A stretch of 64,000 nt of DNA from Euphorbia lathyris. Lineage: Eukaryota > Streptophyta > Magnoliopsida > Malpighiales > Euphorbiaceae. The translations under genes were made by a program, and so were the position numbers. Positions within the stretch are counted from its first letter, which is position 1; each line of letters opens with the position of its first letter. This document shows, piece by piece, positions 22,256 through 32,608 of the stretch. A model generated the notes under the pieces. The model saw only the letters and a program-made list of their open reading frames with translations. It was not told the DNA's origin and searched no databases. The stretch covers positions 79,532,610 through 79,596,609 of the forward strand of contig NC_088917.1 of NCBI RefSeq assembly GCF_963576675.1, given 5' to 3'.

Positions 22256-22780
22256 GGGTAAATTACACCCATGGCCACTGAACTTTATCCATTTTCACAT
22301 TATGGCCATTGAACTTTATTTCTTCCTGGTATGGCTACTGAACTTTACACTTTTTAACACCAGTGGCCACTCAATTTTAACCAACTTCTCAAAATAACCG
22401 TTAACGACCGTTAACGACCTCAAAATGAAAATTTTCGAGAATTAAAGTTGTTCAGAACGACATTTACCATGGAACCACATTTTTTATTTTTGAAAATCAC
22501 ATTTTTTGGAGCTTTCTCTTTTTAAAAATTCACTTTCTCTCTCCTAATCAAACAACACCGAAATGACCTCAAAACGAAAATTTTCAAGAATTAAAGTTTC
22601 TTAGAATATCATTAGCGCTTTGGATTTTTTATTTTTAGCCGAAAACGGTCGTTTTGAGGCGTTAAGTAGCCACCGATGTTGAAAAGTGTAAAGTTCAGTG
22701 GCCATACCGGGAAGAAATGAAGTTCAATGGCCATAATGTGAAAATGGGTAAAGCTCAGTGGCCATGGGTGTAATTTACCC
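22256..22780. mobile_element. Foldback MITE, GGGTAAATTACA family (member 1)
   Basis: The arms GGGTAAATTACACCCATGGC...GCCATGGGTGTAATTTACCC enclose 525 bp. The 10 bp duplication ATAAATCCAA (22246-22255 and 22781-22790) interrupts an R unit. Related members lie at 30977-31404 and 38289-38797, and the core resembles that of 40625-41123. Confidence 0.85.
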
Positions 22781-22936
22781 ATAAATCCAATGAAGTAATT
22801 TAAGATGGGTTGATCAAGGTTGATCCAACATCTACTTTATTATTCGGTCGATGGACTTAAAATCTAATTTATTGGTCTAACTAATACGTGAATTAATAAA
22901 TTAATAGTTAATTTAACGATTACACTTCAAATTGTT

Positions 22937-23653
22937 AGGTAAATGACATCAATGGTATCTGAACTTTATCTAGTTTATATTTTGGTACCTAGATTACATT
23001 TTGTTCTAAAAATATACTTAAAGTAACGATGACTGGACAATTTAGTATATTTTACCAGTTAATGACCGGTCAATGCGAGTTTTATGAGTTAATTACATCA
23101 ATGGTACCTGAACTTTACCATAATTCACACTTCGGTACCTGGATTTTATTTTTTCCTAAAAACATAACACAAGTAAATGTGACTAAAAATTTTAGTTCAT
23201 TTGATCGGTTAGTGACCGGATAATGTGAACTAAATATTGGGACTCACCATAAACTCAATTAACATAAAATTACAATACTATCATATATATGACAGTATTG
23301 TAATTTTATGTTAATTGAGTGTATGATGGGTCTCAATTTTTAATTTAAAATGGTCAAACTTGCGTTTACCGATCACTGATCAGTCAAATGTACTAAAATA
23401 TTGAGTCATCTTTACTTGAGGTGTATTTTTTGGACAAAATGAAATCTAGGTACCAAAGTGTGAATTAGGATAAAGTTCAAGTACCATTAGTGTAATTTAC
23501 TCATCAAATCCGTATTGACCGATAATTGACCGGTAAAATATACTAAATTATCCGGTCATCGTTAATTCAGGTATATTTTTGAGACAAAATGTAATCTGGG
23601 TACTAAAGTGTGATTTAAAGTAAAGTTCGGGTACCATTGGTGTTATTTACTCT
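22937..23653. mobile_element. Foldback MITE with a second one nested inside
   Basis: The outer arms (AGGTAAATGACATCAATGGT... and its complement near 23630-23653) have a 9 bp duplication CAAATTGTT (22928-22936 and 23654-23662). Within, about 23083-23505, is a second element with the same type of arms (ATTACATCAATGGTACCTGA). An inverted AT-rich core lies at 23255-23325. The open frame at 23029-23223 is within the arms and is not a gene. Confidence 0.75.
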
Positions 23654-23702
23654 CAAATTGTTCAATAACTATGACAAATTGATTTAGTGGACTATGTTAC
23701 CC

Positions 23703-24303
23703 ACAACAACAAAACCTTAGTCCCGAAATGATTCGGGATCGGTAAACATGAATCATCATATGAAACTATAAAATCAAGTCGTGTTAGCGACATAAATTCT
23801 CTCCCTCCACATTCCGTTCTATTCACTACCATTTTTTTTCAATCCCCAATAAACTCATATGACTCTCAATCACCATCTTCCAAAGTTGCTTAGTTCTTCC
23901 CCTACCCCTCTCTACTGTATCTCTTTGCCACTCTTCAGTCCTCTTAAACAAACGCATCAAGCGCTCTTCGTCTTACATAACCAAACCATTTTAGTCGGTT
24001 TTGCCTTATTTTATTCTCAATAGATATAACCCTTACTTTTGTCCTAATTATTTCATTATTCACCTAGATCATTTCTCGTATGACCACACATCCATCTCAA
24101 CATAGATATCTCCACTACCGATATCTTATGAATGTGATAGTGTTTCACTGTCCAACACTATGTACCATATAACAATACAGATCTAATTGCCATGCGATAG
24201 AAATCAATCTATTAAACATGCCAGGATGACAAAGAAAATTCATAGCACTCTTCCACTTCGACCAACCAGATTTAATCCTATAAACAATATCTTCGTCCAC
24301 TTC
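23703..24303 (-). pseudogene. RTE-type LINE, 3' fragment
   Basis: On the minus strand, decayed reading frames give MLRWMCGHTRNDL and NRLKWFGYVRRRALDA, hallmarks of the C-terminal part of plant RTE reverse transcriptases. The 3' end (left) reads GGGACTAAGGTTTTGTTGTT, the usual RTE tail. Direct repeats (TAGTGGACTATGTTACC at 23685-23702 and a close copy at 24304-24322) are its target duplication. Frameshifts and stops make it non-functional, and it is strongly 5'-truncated. Confidence 0.75.
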
Positions 24304-24401
24304 TAGTGGACTATAAGTTACCAAAGAAAAAAAAATTGATTTAGTGGACTAAGTTAAAAAGACCAAATTGACCTTTTATCCTCCATATTATCATATATAA
24401 A

Positions 24402-24775
24402 GGCTTTGTTTGGGAATTAGCTGTTAGCTGATTACATTAGCTGATTTGATTAGCTGTTTGTGTAGACCTGTTTGGTAAAAATTAGTTGATTGATAATAAC
24501 GGTTTGTGCAAAAAGACAAATAAGGACATTAATTTTGGCGCAAGAGAAGAGGGAGTCTATCTATTAGGGTTAAAGAAATCCATTAATTTTAATATTGCAA
24601 AACGCTAATTGAAAAAGCTCCTTTTAAGAGCTTTTTCTAAATTAGGGTCTCCATTCCAAAACTCTCTCACAAACCTCTCTCCACCAAACACTCCAATTAA
24701 CGGTTTCAATGTCAAACCTCTAAAGTTGGTCAAAACCACTCTTTTTATCCAAAACGCTATTTACCAAACAGGACC
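24402..24775. mobile_element. hAT-type MITE (GTTTGG ends)
   Basis: It begins GGCTTTGTTTGGGAATTAGC and ends GCTATTTACCAAACAGGACC, imperfect inverted repeats typical of plant hAT-type MITEs. The target duplication is not clear. From 24776 to 25100 I see nothing further. Confidence 0.5.
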
Positions 24776-25109
24776 AAAAACATTCAAAATATCCTAGATC
24801 CACTGATAATGTCATTTTATCAACATTTATTATTCAACAATCTGATTGATAAACGACTTCTAACTCCACAAAATGAAGTAGCTCAAGGAGTTATAAATGT
24901 TGCCAAACTCAAGCGATGATCCCCAATCTCGTCCAACCATGAGAAAATCTCTTCACAACTACCATTCAAATGGAATCCATTAACAAAATTAAGCTTCTAC
25001 GAAATAACTTTGGTTCAAATTTTTGCTCATAATAATACTCATAATAATACATATACTCGTGTAAATGTGGCAATGTGGCAATTCGGGTTATAGTGTGAAA
25101 GTTGTGTTA

Positions 25110-25560
25110 GCTTTTATATTCCGTGTGATCCTCTCCGGATCAATGGTTAGCTGCCCAGACGGATATTACAGGCTAGCAGACAACCGGAAAGGTATCCCCT
25201 TCCAACAATGGTAGGGTTTTGAATGCTTACAGAATTGAAAGCTAGGACGAAAGGGCCAAGATATAGGGACTACGGGATATACGTAATACCCGGGCTAAGA
25301 GATTCTATAAACTAGTAAAGAAAAGGCAATAGCCCCTTCCACGACTAAGAAAGTTGGCAATGGCGATAGACCTGTAAGGTCATACACTCGCTCGCCAGCC
25401 GTAACTCGAGCACTTAGCCCTAGATCTTGCTCTTGGCCTGAGCCAAGTTATTCCCCGCCACTCCCGCTCCGACGACGTGCAGGCTGCCGGCTCCCCCATC
25501 ATCTCAAGTTATTAGGCGGGAGGGTAAGGTAAAGTTGATAGCTGCTCGATTTAACGATCT
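25110..25560. other. Possible organelle-derived insertion (NUMT-like)
   Basis: Base composition switches abruptly from AT-rich to about 50% G+C for some 450 bp, with no repeats, TIRs or long frame. The text (for example AGCACTTAGCCCTAGATCTT, TTCCCCGCCACTCCCGCTCC) reads like plant mitochondrial spacer. This is an impression from composition and style; an alignment to plant mitochondrial genomes would decide it. The AT-rich 25561-25841 downstream is AOX2 3' flank with nothing else visible. Confidence 0.35.
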
Positions 25561-25841
25561 TAATTCTTCAGTTCGGCAGCGAAGGAAACAATGTCAGCTA
25601 TGGTTAATAGAAATCAGCAAAGAAATAATCAGGAACCATGATGATCAAGACACAGTTGTCTATGTATCATTGTTATTCAACATTAACTCTACAAAGAAAT
25701 TGTAAACGAATCCAAGCATATCTCAACATATACAAGGGGTTATATTATCATCTGAACTTTATATTATATTGATTGATAATATGTGTTATCACAAAATAAA
25801 ATTTGAATGGTAACCGAGATAGAGCTTTCCTTATCCACTCT

Positions 25842-28800
25842 TTAGTGATAACCGATAGGAGCTGGTGCTTCCTTTAATTCCTTGCCCTGGAAATGAATAT
25901 CCTGAAAACAAACAAAGGATTTCAAGTCAATAATATCCTGAAAACCATAATGCAATTCTTGGTCATTTCATCTGTTGATGGAATATTTGTAAGCAGCAAG
26001 TCCTTACTGTATGCTTAAGAGCAATTTTAAGGGGGGAAAAGAAGAAAAACTTGAACCGAAACTGAAATTGGTATGTAAAAGCAAAAAAATAGAAAACTAT
26101 GAGATTATAAAGTTTAAAATTACAAAAATTGCAATACATATTATATAATAAGTAAAATGAGATTTTCATTTATCGTTTTAAAATCTTGAGAAAGATTTTA
26201 AAAAGAATGGAAATTCGGTCTGCTTCTAAAAATGTCACGGACAAATTTCGGAAATGTTTAATTATACAAATGTTAAGAGTTCCATTTTTCAAAAGGCAGG
26301 TTTAAGAGAATTGGCACATTTGTAGTTAGAGCCCATTGTTTGTCGTTGAAAAAAAAAAAAAAAAAAAAAACTGTTGTTTCAAAAAGCTATATAAAAGCCA
26401 AACAAAAAGTTTCTAATCAAACAACCCATTAAAAGGAAAATAGAAAAATGAGTAAACAAACACTCCTTATTTTCCAAAGAAATTTAATTTGGAATAGATT
26501 TCGAACAATTTCGAAGTTTTGACCTGGTTTTGGCTCAGCCTGCCGGTCAATAACGCGGAAAATATGTTTTTGGGCAAGTTTTATCAGACAGGTAGACCAA
26601 TTGATAAAAAAAAGTCCTCCATCGAACTTGTCCATCTTGCTCATCGACTAGGCAAGCCAAAATTATTACATACCCAGAAACAGGGTAAAATACTAGTTTA
26701 TAGTAGGTGAACAAACTATCTACAGATTTAGGGTATTTGTTAAACTGTGAAAGCCAAAGGTAGTGGAATAGCTGTCTATCAGCAATTAGAGTAGTTAACA
26801 AATAAAAAATTAAATATTTTTAAATACATAAATATTTTAAAAGAAATAATTTATAAAAATAAATATTATCTACTCCACTATGCTCCATTATGATGTATTC
26901 TTTAAGCAAATATTTTTTAAAAATATTTAATAATATTATATATGATGTTGATTAGAAGAAAATGCTCTCATCAATTAATAAAGTGGTCCTTATTCAAAAA
27001 ATAATAATAATAAAATGGTTTGACTATCAAATATTCTTGGTTAACATCAAAGGTTTCGTGGTGTAGTTGGTTATCACGTCAGTCTAACACACTGAAGGTC
27101 TCCGGTTCGAGTCCGGGCGAAGCCATATGTTTCACCTTTTCCTCTATCCGTCCGTCAATTATTTGTTAAATATGAATCCCTCTCTTCTAATCAAAGATTA
27201 GATACGATTATAAACTTTAAAAAAATTATTTTTTTCATATCATAATGGAGTATAGATTCAAATGCAAATAAAAAATTGAGGATGGCCACCTTTTCCTCTG
27301 GCCAAATATTTTTTAAATATGAATCACTCTCTTCTAATCAACATTGGACACAATTATAAACTTCAAAAAATTGTTTTTTTCATATCATAATGGAGTATAG
27401 ATTCCAATGTAAATAAACAATTGAGAATGGCTAATTCCCAGGAAAAAACAAAATATTTACTTTATTATATTTGTCCAGTGGACAAATATTTATTTATTTA
27501 TTGGTCATTTTTTAAATATGAATCACTCTCTTCTAATCAACAATAGATACAATTATAAACTTCAAAAATTATTACGCTGTTTTTTTAATTTTTAAAATGA
27601 TAACTATTTAAAAAAATTATTTTTTTCATATCATAATGGAGTATAGATTCAAATGAATAAAAAAAATTGAGGATGGCCAATTCCCAGGAAAAAAACATAC
27701 TAATATTTACTTTATTCTATTTGTCCAGCGGACAAATATTTATTTATTTTATTGGTCCACTAATCTAATTGGTGGACAAGCTGTCAAACTAGTAGGAGGC
27801 CATTTTGACTACCCTAAACTTGTAAATAGTTTAACAAATACCCTAGGTTTGTAAATAGTTTATTCACTACCACAAACTGGTAGTTTAACCCAGAAATAGC
27901 TTAAAATCCATCTGAATGAAGTACTTTTTTAGTGATCAACCGCAAATATGAGAACATTCCTAGGTTAACATTCATCAGAATCAACATTAAAGGGCATCAA
28001 GTCATAAACAGAAGAGAAGAGTGAATACTTACAGAAGCAAAGTGATTGACATCACGATGGTGAGCTTCATCAGCACGGATGACAGTGATAACATCCTCCA
28101 GTGTTGCATCTTTCGGCAGCCTCCAGTAATCTATGGCAATAGCAGGAGCTGGAACATTTTCGATTCTTCCATCTTTAATATCCTTCAAGAACTCTGTGTA
28201 TGAGTGAACAGCTTCTTCTTCCAGATACCCAGTAATTCTATGGCAGAGTTTTGGGGACATCAAATAAAGGATGAAGTAAGCATTAAAGAATACTCCCTGT
28301 ACTGCAAGGACCAGCAACCTCTCATACCACTTGGGCTGTACAAGCTCCACCATTGTCATTAAATGCATCCTCTCATTCTCTGCTTCCTCAAGCAGAGCTT
28401 TAATCCAACCACCGCTATGCTGAAACTTGCGAAGAGACTTCAAATGCAGCAGCATTCCTCCTACCATACCAGGAACTGCAGCAACAGTTTCCAACATAAC
28501 TGCACGGCATCCGTATCGTCTCTGCATTTCATTTCATAGGCGAAACAATCAGCAAAACCAGAAGACACTTGATTATCTTGGTCAGAAAAAGAGAAACTGA
28601 AGACTCATAGATGCATACTTTAACTTGTTACTCCAACTTTAAGAAAACAACTTTTGAATGATAATGCTAACTTCCCAATGAGCGGGATACATAAAGACCA
28701 ATAAGTTCTATATCACAATATAATCAACTAAACAAGAACCCACATTAATGGGCATTCTTCTATAAACCTAATTAAGCATTAGTAACAGCTGTTAGCTTGA

Positions 28801-30582
28801 TGAGGACATCTACTTTAAAGAGGTCAGACCTCAGACAAATAGGCAGGAGAGGAGTCCGATTTAAGACAATTGAAAACGTAGATATGAGCCAAACCAAATT
28901 AAAGATTTTGTCGATCTGGCTAAGAAGAAGGTCCAGATGTTCTAGACTACTTCTAGAACAAGTTGCAAAGTTCTATTGTAAATACTCTCTTGTAATTTCC
29001 TTTCCTTTGTTCTAGGGTTTCGAGCCTTGTGTGAGCCCTATAAATACGAAACTCCCTTTGTAAGTAGACAATGTTATCAAAAACTTAATATCAAAGAAAC
29101 AGAGTTTTCTTTCTCTCATATTTTGGATTTAACCCTGAAGCAAGTTCATTGCTTGATCTCTGTTGGTTATAGGACAAAACCTTCAACAATTCTTTCTCTC
29201 AACCCATCTCAGTCCCTAGCATAGATTCATAGCTATGATAAAATGAAGTATTTAGACCGTAAATCTTACTTAAAGAATTATAAGAAAATGATCTAGTGCT
29301 TCTAATCTATGATGGCCAAAAGTTCCTTCATAAAACCAATTATTCTCTATGACTATTCCCCAGCTAACACGTCTTAGATCATATACAGAATAACAGAGGT
29401 CAACAGAAAAGAAGGTATTTTAAAATTAATAGGTAGATTGGAATCTGGTAATTCAATTTCCAAGTTAGGTTAACAGCTTCCACTTTGTTTCTTATCAAGA
29501 AACTAAGAGGGATTCATCTAACACAAAAATTACAATGCTATTCAAGGTCACTCCTGATTCACCAAGCAATTAACATGATTTGAGACCATAATATGCAAAT
29601 TTTTCCCAAGAGAATTAAACCGGCATTCCAAATTAAGACAGTTCATACTGCAAAATGGACTAAAAAAAAGTAAAAATAACTCAAAACAAACATGTTCGAT
29701 TGTTGATATAAAATTCATCACAATCGAGAGGATAAGAAGATTCTGCCACTAAAAAGTCCACAATCAGTCAACAAGATCAGCATCCCTGTATCAGCTGCAG
29801 GAAAAATGAATTTTGGCAAGTTTTCCAGCAATTAAGACATTATCAACAATTTCTAATCCACGAATTTCGGGAATAAACATATTCAAGTTGCAAGTGTGTC
29901 AAAATTGATCAATGAAATTCCAGTGCTGAATCTTTCAAAAACTAATTCAACAAAAATAAATAACATAAACTCAATTAAAAAAATACGGATGGAGAAGGAA
30001 GCAAAAACAGAGTGAACGCGAAAAACGAACCTGAAAGAATATATCAGTTGGAACTCGAAGCGATTTCACCGTCCAGTAGGCAAATTTATCCAAAAACGTC
30101 GTCGGCTTGTGATGCTTAGTCAGATCTATCGATGTGTTAGACTTGTAGCTGTCCCATGGCTACACCACCAAAAACACAAATTACATACAGCTCAAGCAAA
30201 ATAGAAATCAATTTAAGTCAAAGTCACATACCATAAAGCAATTCCATGGCCACTCACTACCATCGTCCCTCTTGAGTTTGGGCCTATCAATCCCCCAATA
30301 ACTCGGCACCACAGCACTGCTACTACTATCAGCTTTCGCCACTTTTCCCAACGAATTCTCCTCCTTCTGATCTTTCTCAGCCACACCTGGTTCCGCTGTT
30401 GTGCTCATCATCCTTCTCAAGTAAAACGTACCGAGAGAAGCGCCGTTTCGGTTCCTCAATTCCGTCCATAACTCCACCGGCTTAGCAACACCAGCACTAC
30501 CAGTCGAAATGTACCTGCCGCCACCGCGGCTTCCCTGGACAAGCAACCCCCGCAGCGCCGACTTCATCACGATGTGGTTCAT
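25842..30582 (-). CDS. AOX2: Mitochondrial alternative oxidase, AOX2-type (4 exons)
   Basis: The gene encodes ubiquinol oxidase of the inner mitochondrial membrane, which passes electrons from ubiquinol to oxygen without pumping protons. Exons are 30232-30582, 30031-30159, 28033-28521 and 25842-25901 (351, 129, 489 and 60 bp with stop), the classical plant AOX pattern, all phase 0 with GT-AG introns. They give 342 residues. An Arg/Ser-rich N-terminus fits a mitochondrial transit peptide. Both regulatory cysteines are present (WNCF, C115; RRYGC, C165). The di-iron ligands are in LET (E171), NERMH (E210, H213), LEEEA (E261) and RADEAHH (E312, H315). ENVPAP is also present. [10 protein letters not shown] and MTMVELV favour the AOX2 over the AOX1 subfamily. 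Intron 2 is 1.5 kb and intron 3 is 2.1 kb with a nested transposon and tRNA gene. Confidence 0.93.
27052..27125 (+). tRNA. tRNA-Val (AAC)
   Basis: The 74 bases fold into a complete cloverleaf: acceptor GGTTTCG/CGAAGCC, anticodon stem TCAGT/ACTGA with loop CTAACAC (anticodon AAC), T stem TCCGG/CCGGG with loop TTCGAGT, discriminator A. A box (TGGTGTAGTTGG) and B box (GGTTCGAGTCC) are intact, and there is no intron. It lies in intron 3 of AOX2 on the opposite strand, inside a TIR element. Confidence 0.97.
27137..27140 (+). terminator. Pol III TTTT terminator of tRNA-Val
   Basis: The first run of four T residues after the tRNA lies 12 bp beyond its end, the normal place for RNA polymerase III termination. 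Confidence 0.7.
27167..27770. repeat. Three tandem copies of a 146-250 bp AT-rich unit
   Basis: TAAATATGAATCACTCTCTT starts copies at 27167, 27313 and 27512, each continuing to 'catatcataatggagtatag'. Copies 2 and 3 also share 'attcccaggaaaaaa' and the palindrome TTTGTCCAGTGGACAAA. The array fills the space between the tRNA gene and the right TIR. Confidence 0.75.
28788..29225 (+). mobile_element. LTR-like fragment in AOX2 intron 2
   Basis: The block starts TGTTAGCTTGATGAGG and contains GTTCTAGGGTTTCG, a TATA-like CCCTATAAATACG at about 29037-29049 and a TC-rich leader. This is the layout of a copia-type LTR. No second LTR, PBS or clear duplication was found. Open frames here are not genes. 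The rest of intron 2 (29226-30030) shows nothing else. Confidence 0.35.
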
Positions 30583-30760
30583 TTCTGTTACGTAATTCGG
30601 AGTTTGTGTTCTTCTTTTCTTCTTCTTCGTTACAGAGGGTTTAGAGGAGCCTCTGTTGAGAATTTATTGGAAATGAATTAGGCAGGGGAGGAAAGGAAGT
30701 TACTGGAAGGCAAGGTTTGTTCTTCCGTGTTTCGTGGGTAATACTTCTTGGGCTCCAAGA
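30583..30760 (-). promoter_or_regulatory. AOX2 5' leader and proximal promoter
   Basis: Minus-strand sequence upstream of the ATG is a GAAGAAGAAG-rich leader (about 30600-30640). A weak TATA-like CAATAAATTC lies near 30665-30675. No clear stress-response element is obvious, and the start site is not defined. Confidence 0.3.
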
Positions 30761-30976
30761 AAATATTTGGATGGCTGGGATCTGTTGGTACGGATAATTA
30801 TTTTGTGTGATATATCTAGATTCTCTTTTTATTTCTGGAATCCCCTGAATTTAGGCTGGCGGCGGCGATTGTGTGTGTCGCAGTGTAGAATATTACAGTT
30901 TGATCGCCCAGTAAAATCACAATTAGTCGTTGGAAAAAGTTGTAAAAATACTAAAGTTTACAGCAAAATAATTTTC

Positions 30977-31404
30977 GGGTAAATTACATCCATGGCTAAT
31001 GAATTTTACCGATTTTAACATTGTGGCCAGTAACTTCAATTCTTAACGGTATGATTACTGAATTTTATATTTTTTAACACTAATGGTCACTCAACATTTC
31101 AAAGAGTAAATGATATTATAAGGAACTTTAATTCTTGAAAATTGTCATTAAGTGTTTTTTTTTGTTAGGAGTTTTTTAGAAAAAGAAAACTCCAAAAAAT
31201 ATGATTTTGGAAAATAAAAAATGTAATTTCATTGTAAATGTCGTTCTAAACAAAATTCATTCTTGAACATTTTCATTTTGAGATCGTTAACAGTCATTTT
31301 GATGAGTTAGTTAAAATTGAGTGGCGCCGATATTAAAAGTGTAAAGTTTATTGGCTATAATATTAAAATAGGTAAAGTTTAATGGCCATTGATATAATTT
31401 ACCC
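30977..31404. mobile_element. Foldback MITE, GGGTAAATTACA family (member 2)
   Basis: It starts GGGTAAATTACATCCATGGC and ends GATATAATTTACCC. Its flanking direct repeats are about 25 bp (30952-30976 and 31405-31429, differing at two or three positions), much longer than the 10 bp seen for members 1 and 3. AT-rich DNA without features follows to 31715. Confidence 0.75.
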
Positions 31405-31715
31405 TAAAGTTTATAGCAAAATAATTTTTTCCCTCAAACTATTGTGTAAGAAAGAGAGTATTTTTACTCAAAAATAAAAAGATGAATTATTATTTATTAA
31501 TATTAAAAAAAATGTATATAGAGCTTTAATTATTAAAATAAAAATAAAAAAAATATCAATTTAGCATTATAAAATATGAGATACTATGACAAACATCTCA
31601 TGTCACTTGTCAATATTATAATTACAATTATATTTTTCGAAATTATATATCTTCACTCAATTTGTGTGTTATATTATCACTTATCAATAAAAAAATTAAG
31701 TCTATATATATATAT

Positions 31716-31862
31716 GTGTCTTCTATGGTTACTTTGTTTTTGACAAAGTATCACTACTTGGTGTGTTTTCACCATTGGATGATGGAATATAAAATTAATC
31801 CAATGGTGAAAACACACAAAGTAAGACTTACTTTGTCAAAAACAAAGTAAGCATAGTCTTTA
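31716..31862. mobile_element. Short foldback element, ~147 bp
   Basis: GTTACTTTGTTTTTGACAAA and TCACCATTGGAT near the left are mirrored by ATCCAATGGTGA and TTTGTCAAAAACAAAGTAA on the right, giving an almost complete hairpin. TATATA repeats on both sides hide any target duplication. Confidence 0.6.
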
Positions 31863-32047
31863 CCTATATATATATATATATATATATATAAAGAATTAAA
31901 AAACAGTATAGGTACATATGTCTAAGATTATAAAAAAAATATTAGGCTTTCATCAAACCGACATGCCCTCTAGGATTTATCGGATTTGTATTTTTATATT
32001 TAAAAATAATAATAATAAATAAAATATTATATGAATTAAATAAAATA

Positions 32048-32425
32048 GGCATAACATCCATTTGGGTCCCTAAACTAAAATTTCAAAGTCATTTATGACT
32101 CTAAACTATTAAAATCATTAATCAGGTCTCTGAACTAATTAAAAGTCATCAATTGAGTCCTCATTCTAAACAAAAATCTTCAATTGAGGCCTTGTCGAAA
32201 ATCATTCGGTTGATCAATTTCATATCTTCTTTCCAAACTCATTTTGAATCAACATAGATATTATTACAGTCTATTTCAAATAGTCACAGTTTTCGATTTT
32301 GGGATAGGATAGAGACTCAATTGATGATTTTTGCTTATTTCAGGGATCTAATTGATGATTTTAATAGTTTAGATTTTTAATTGATTTTGAAACTTTACTT
32401 TAAGGACCTAAATGGGTGTAATGCT
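32048..32425. mobile_element. Foldback MITE, 378 bp, 9 bp TSD
   Basis: The ends are GGCATAACATCCATTTGGGT and its imperfect complement (ACCTAAATGGGTGTAATGCT), flanked by AATAAAATA (32039-32047 and 32426-32434). It is non-coding. Confidence 0.7.
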
Positions 32426-32608
32426 AATAAAATATGAATTAAATATGATAATTATTTTATTTTATGAATATGAAAATAATAATTAGAAAATATTTAAGAA
32501 TAGAAAAAAATATATTTTATATATTATTATTCTTTTTTTTAAGGTTTTATACTATTATTCTTAAAAAAAATATCCCAATAAATTAATATTAATAACAAAT
32601 GGCTTTGT

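Larger units (their letters stand above)
26683..27891. mobile_element. TIR element in AOX2 intron 3, carrying a tRNA gene
   Basis: The left arm (26683-26750, starting GGGTAAAATACTAG) and right arm (27805-27891, ending AGTTTAACCC) are about 80% complementary over some 65 bp, sharing TAGGGTATTTGTTAAACT. Near-identical 10-mers, CCCAGAAACA (26673-26682) and CCCAGAAATA (27889-27898), look like the target duplication; three bases of overlap leave the right edge ambiguous. Inside are AT-rich DNA, an intact tRNA-Val gene and three ~150-230 bp tandem repeats. There is no transposase, so it would be non-autonomous, MULE-like by TSD length. Confidence 0.5.

Noticed and set aside
27052..27125. tRNA-like head of a SINE
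   Set aside because: The tRNA is complete with a perfect acceptor stem and discriminator, and no SINE body or A-tail follows.
28033..28521. Apparent loss of a regulatory cysteine in AOX (LLHL where AOX1 has LLHC)
   Set aside because: The redox-regulatory cysteines are in WNCF and RRYGC, and both are present; LLHL is an AOX2-type difference.
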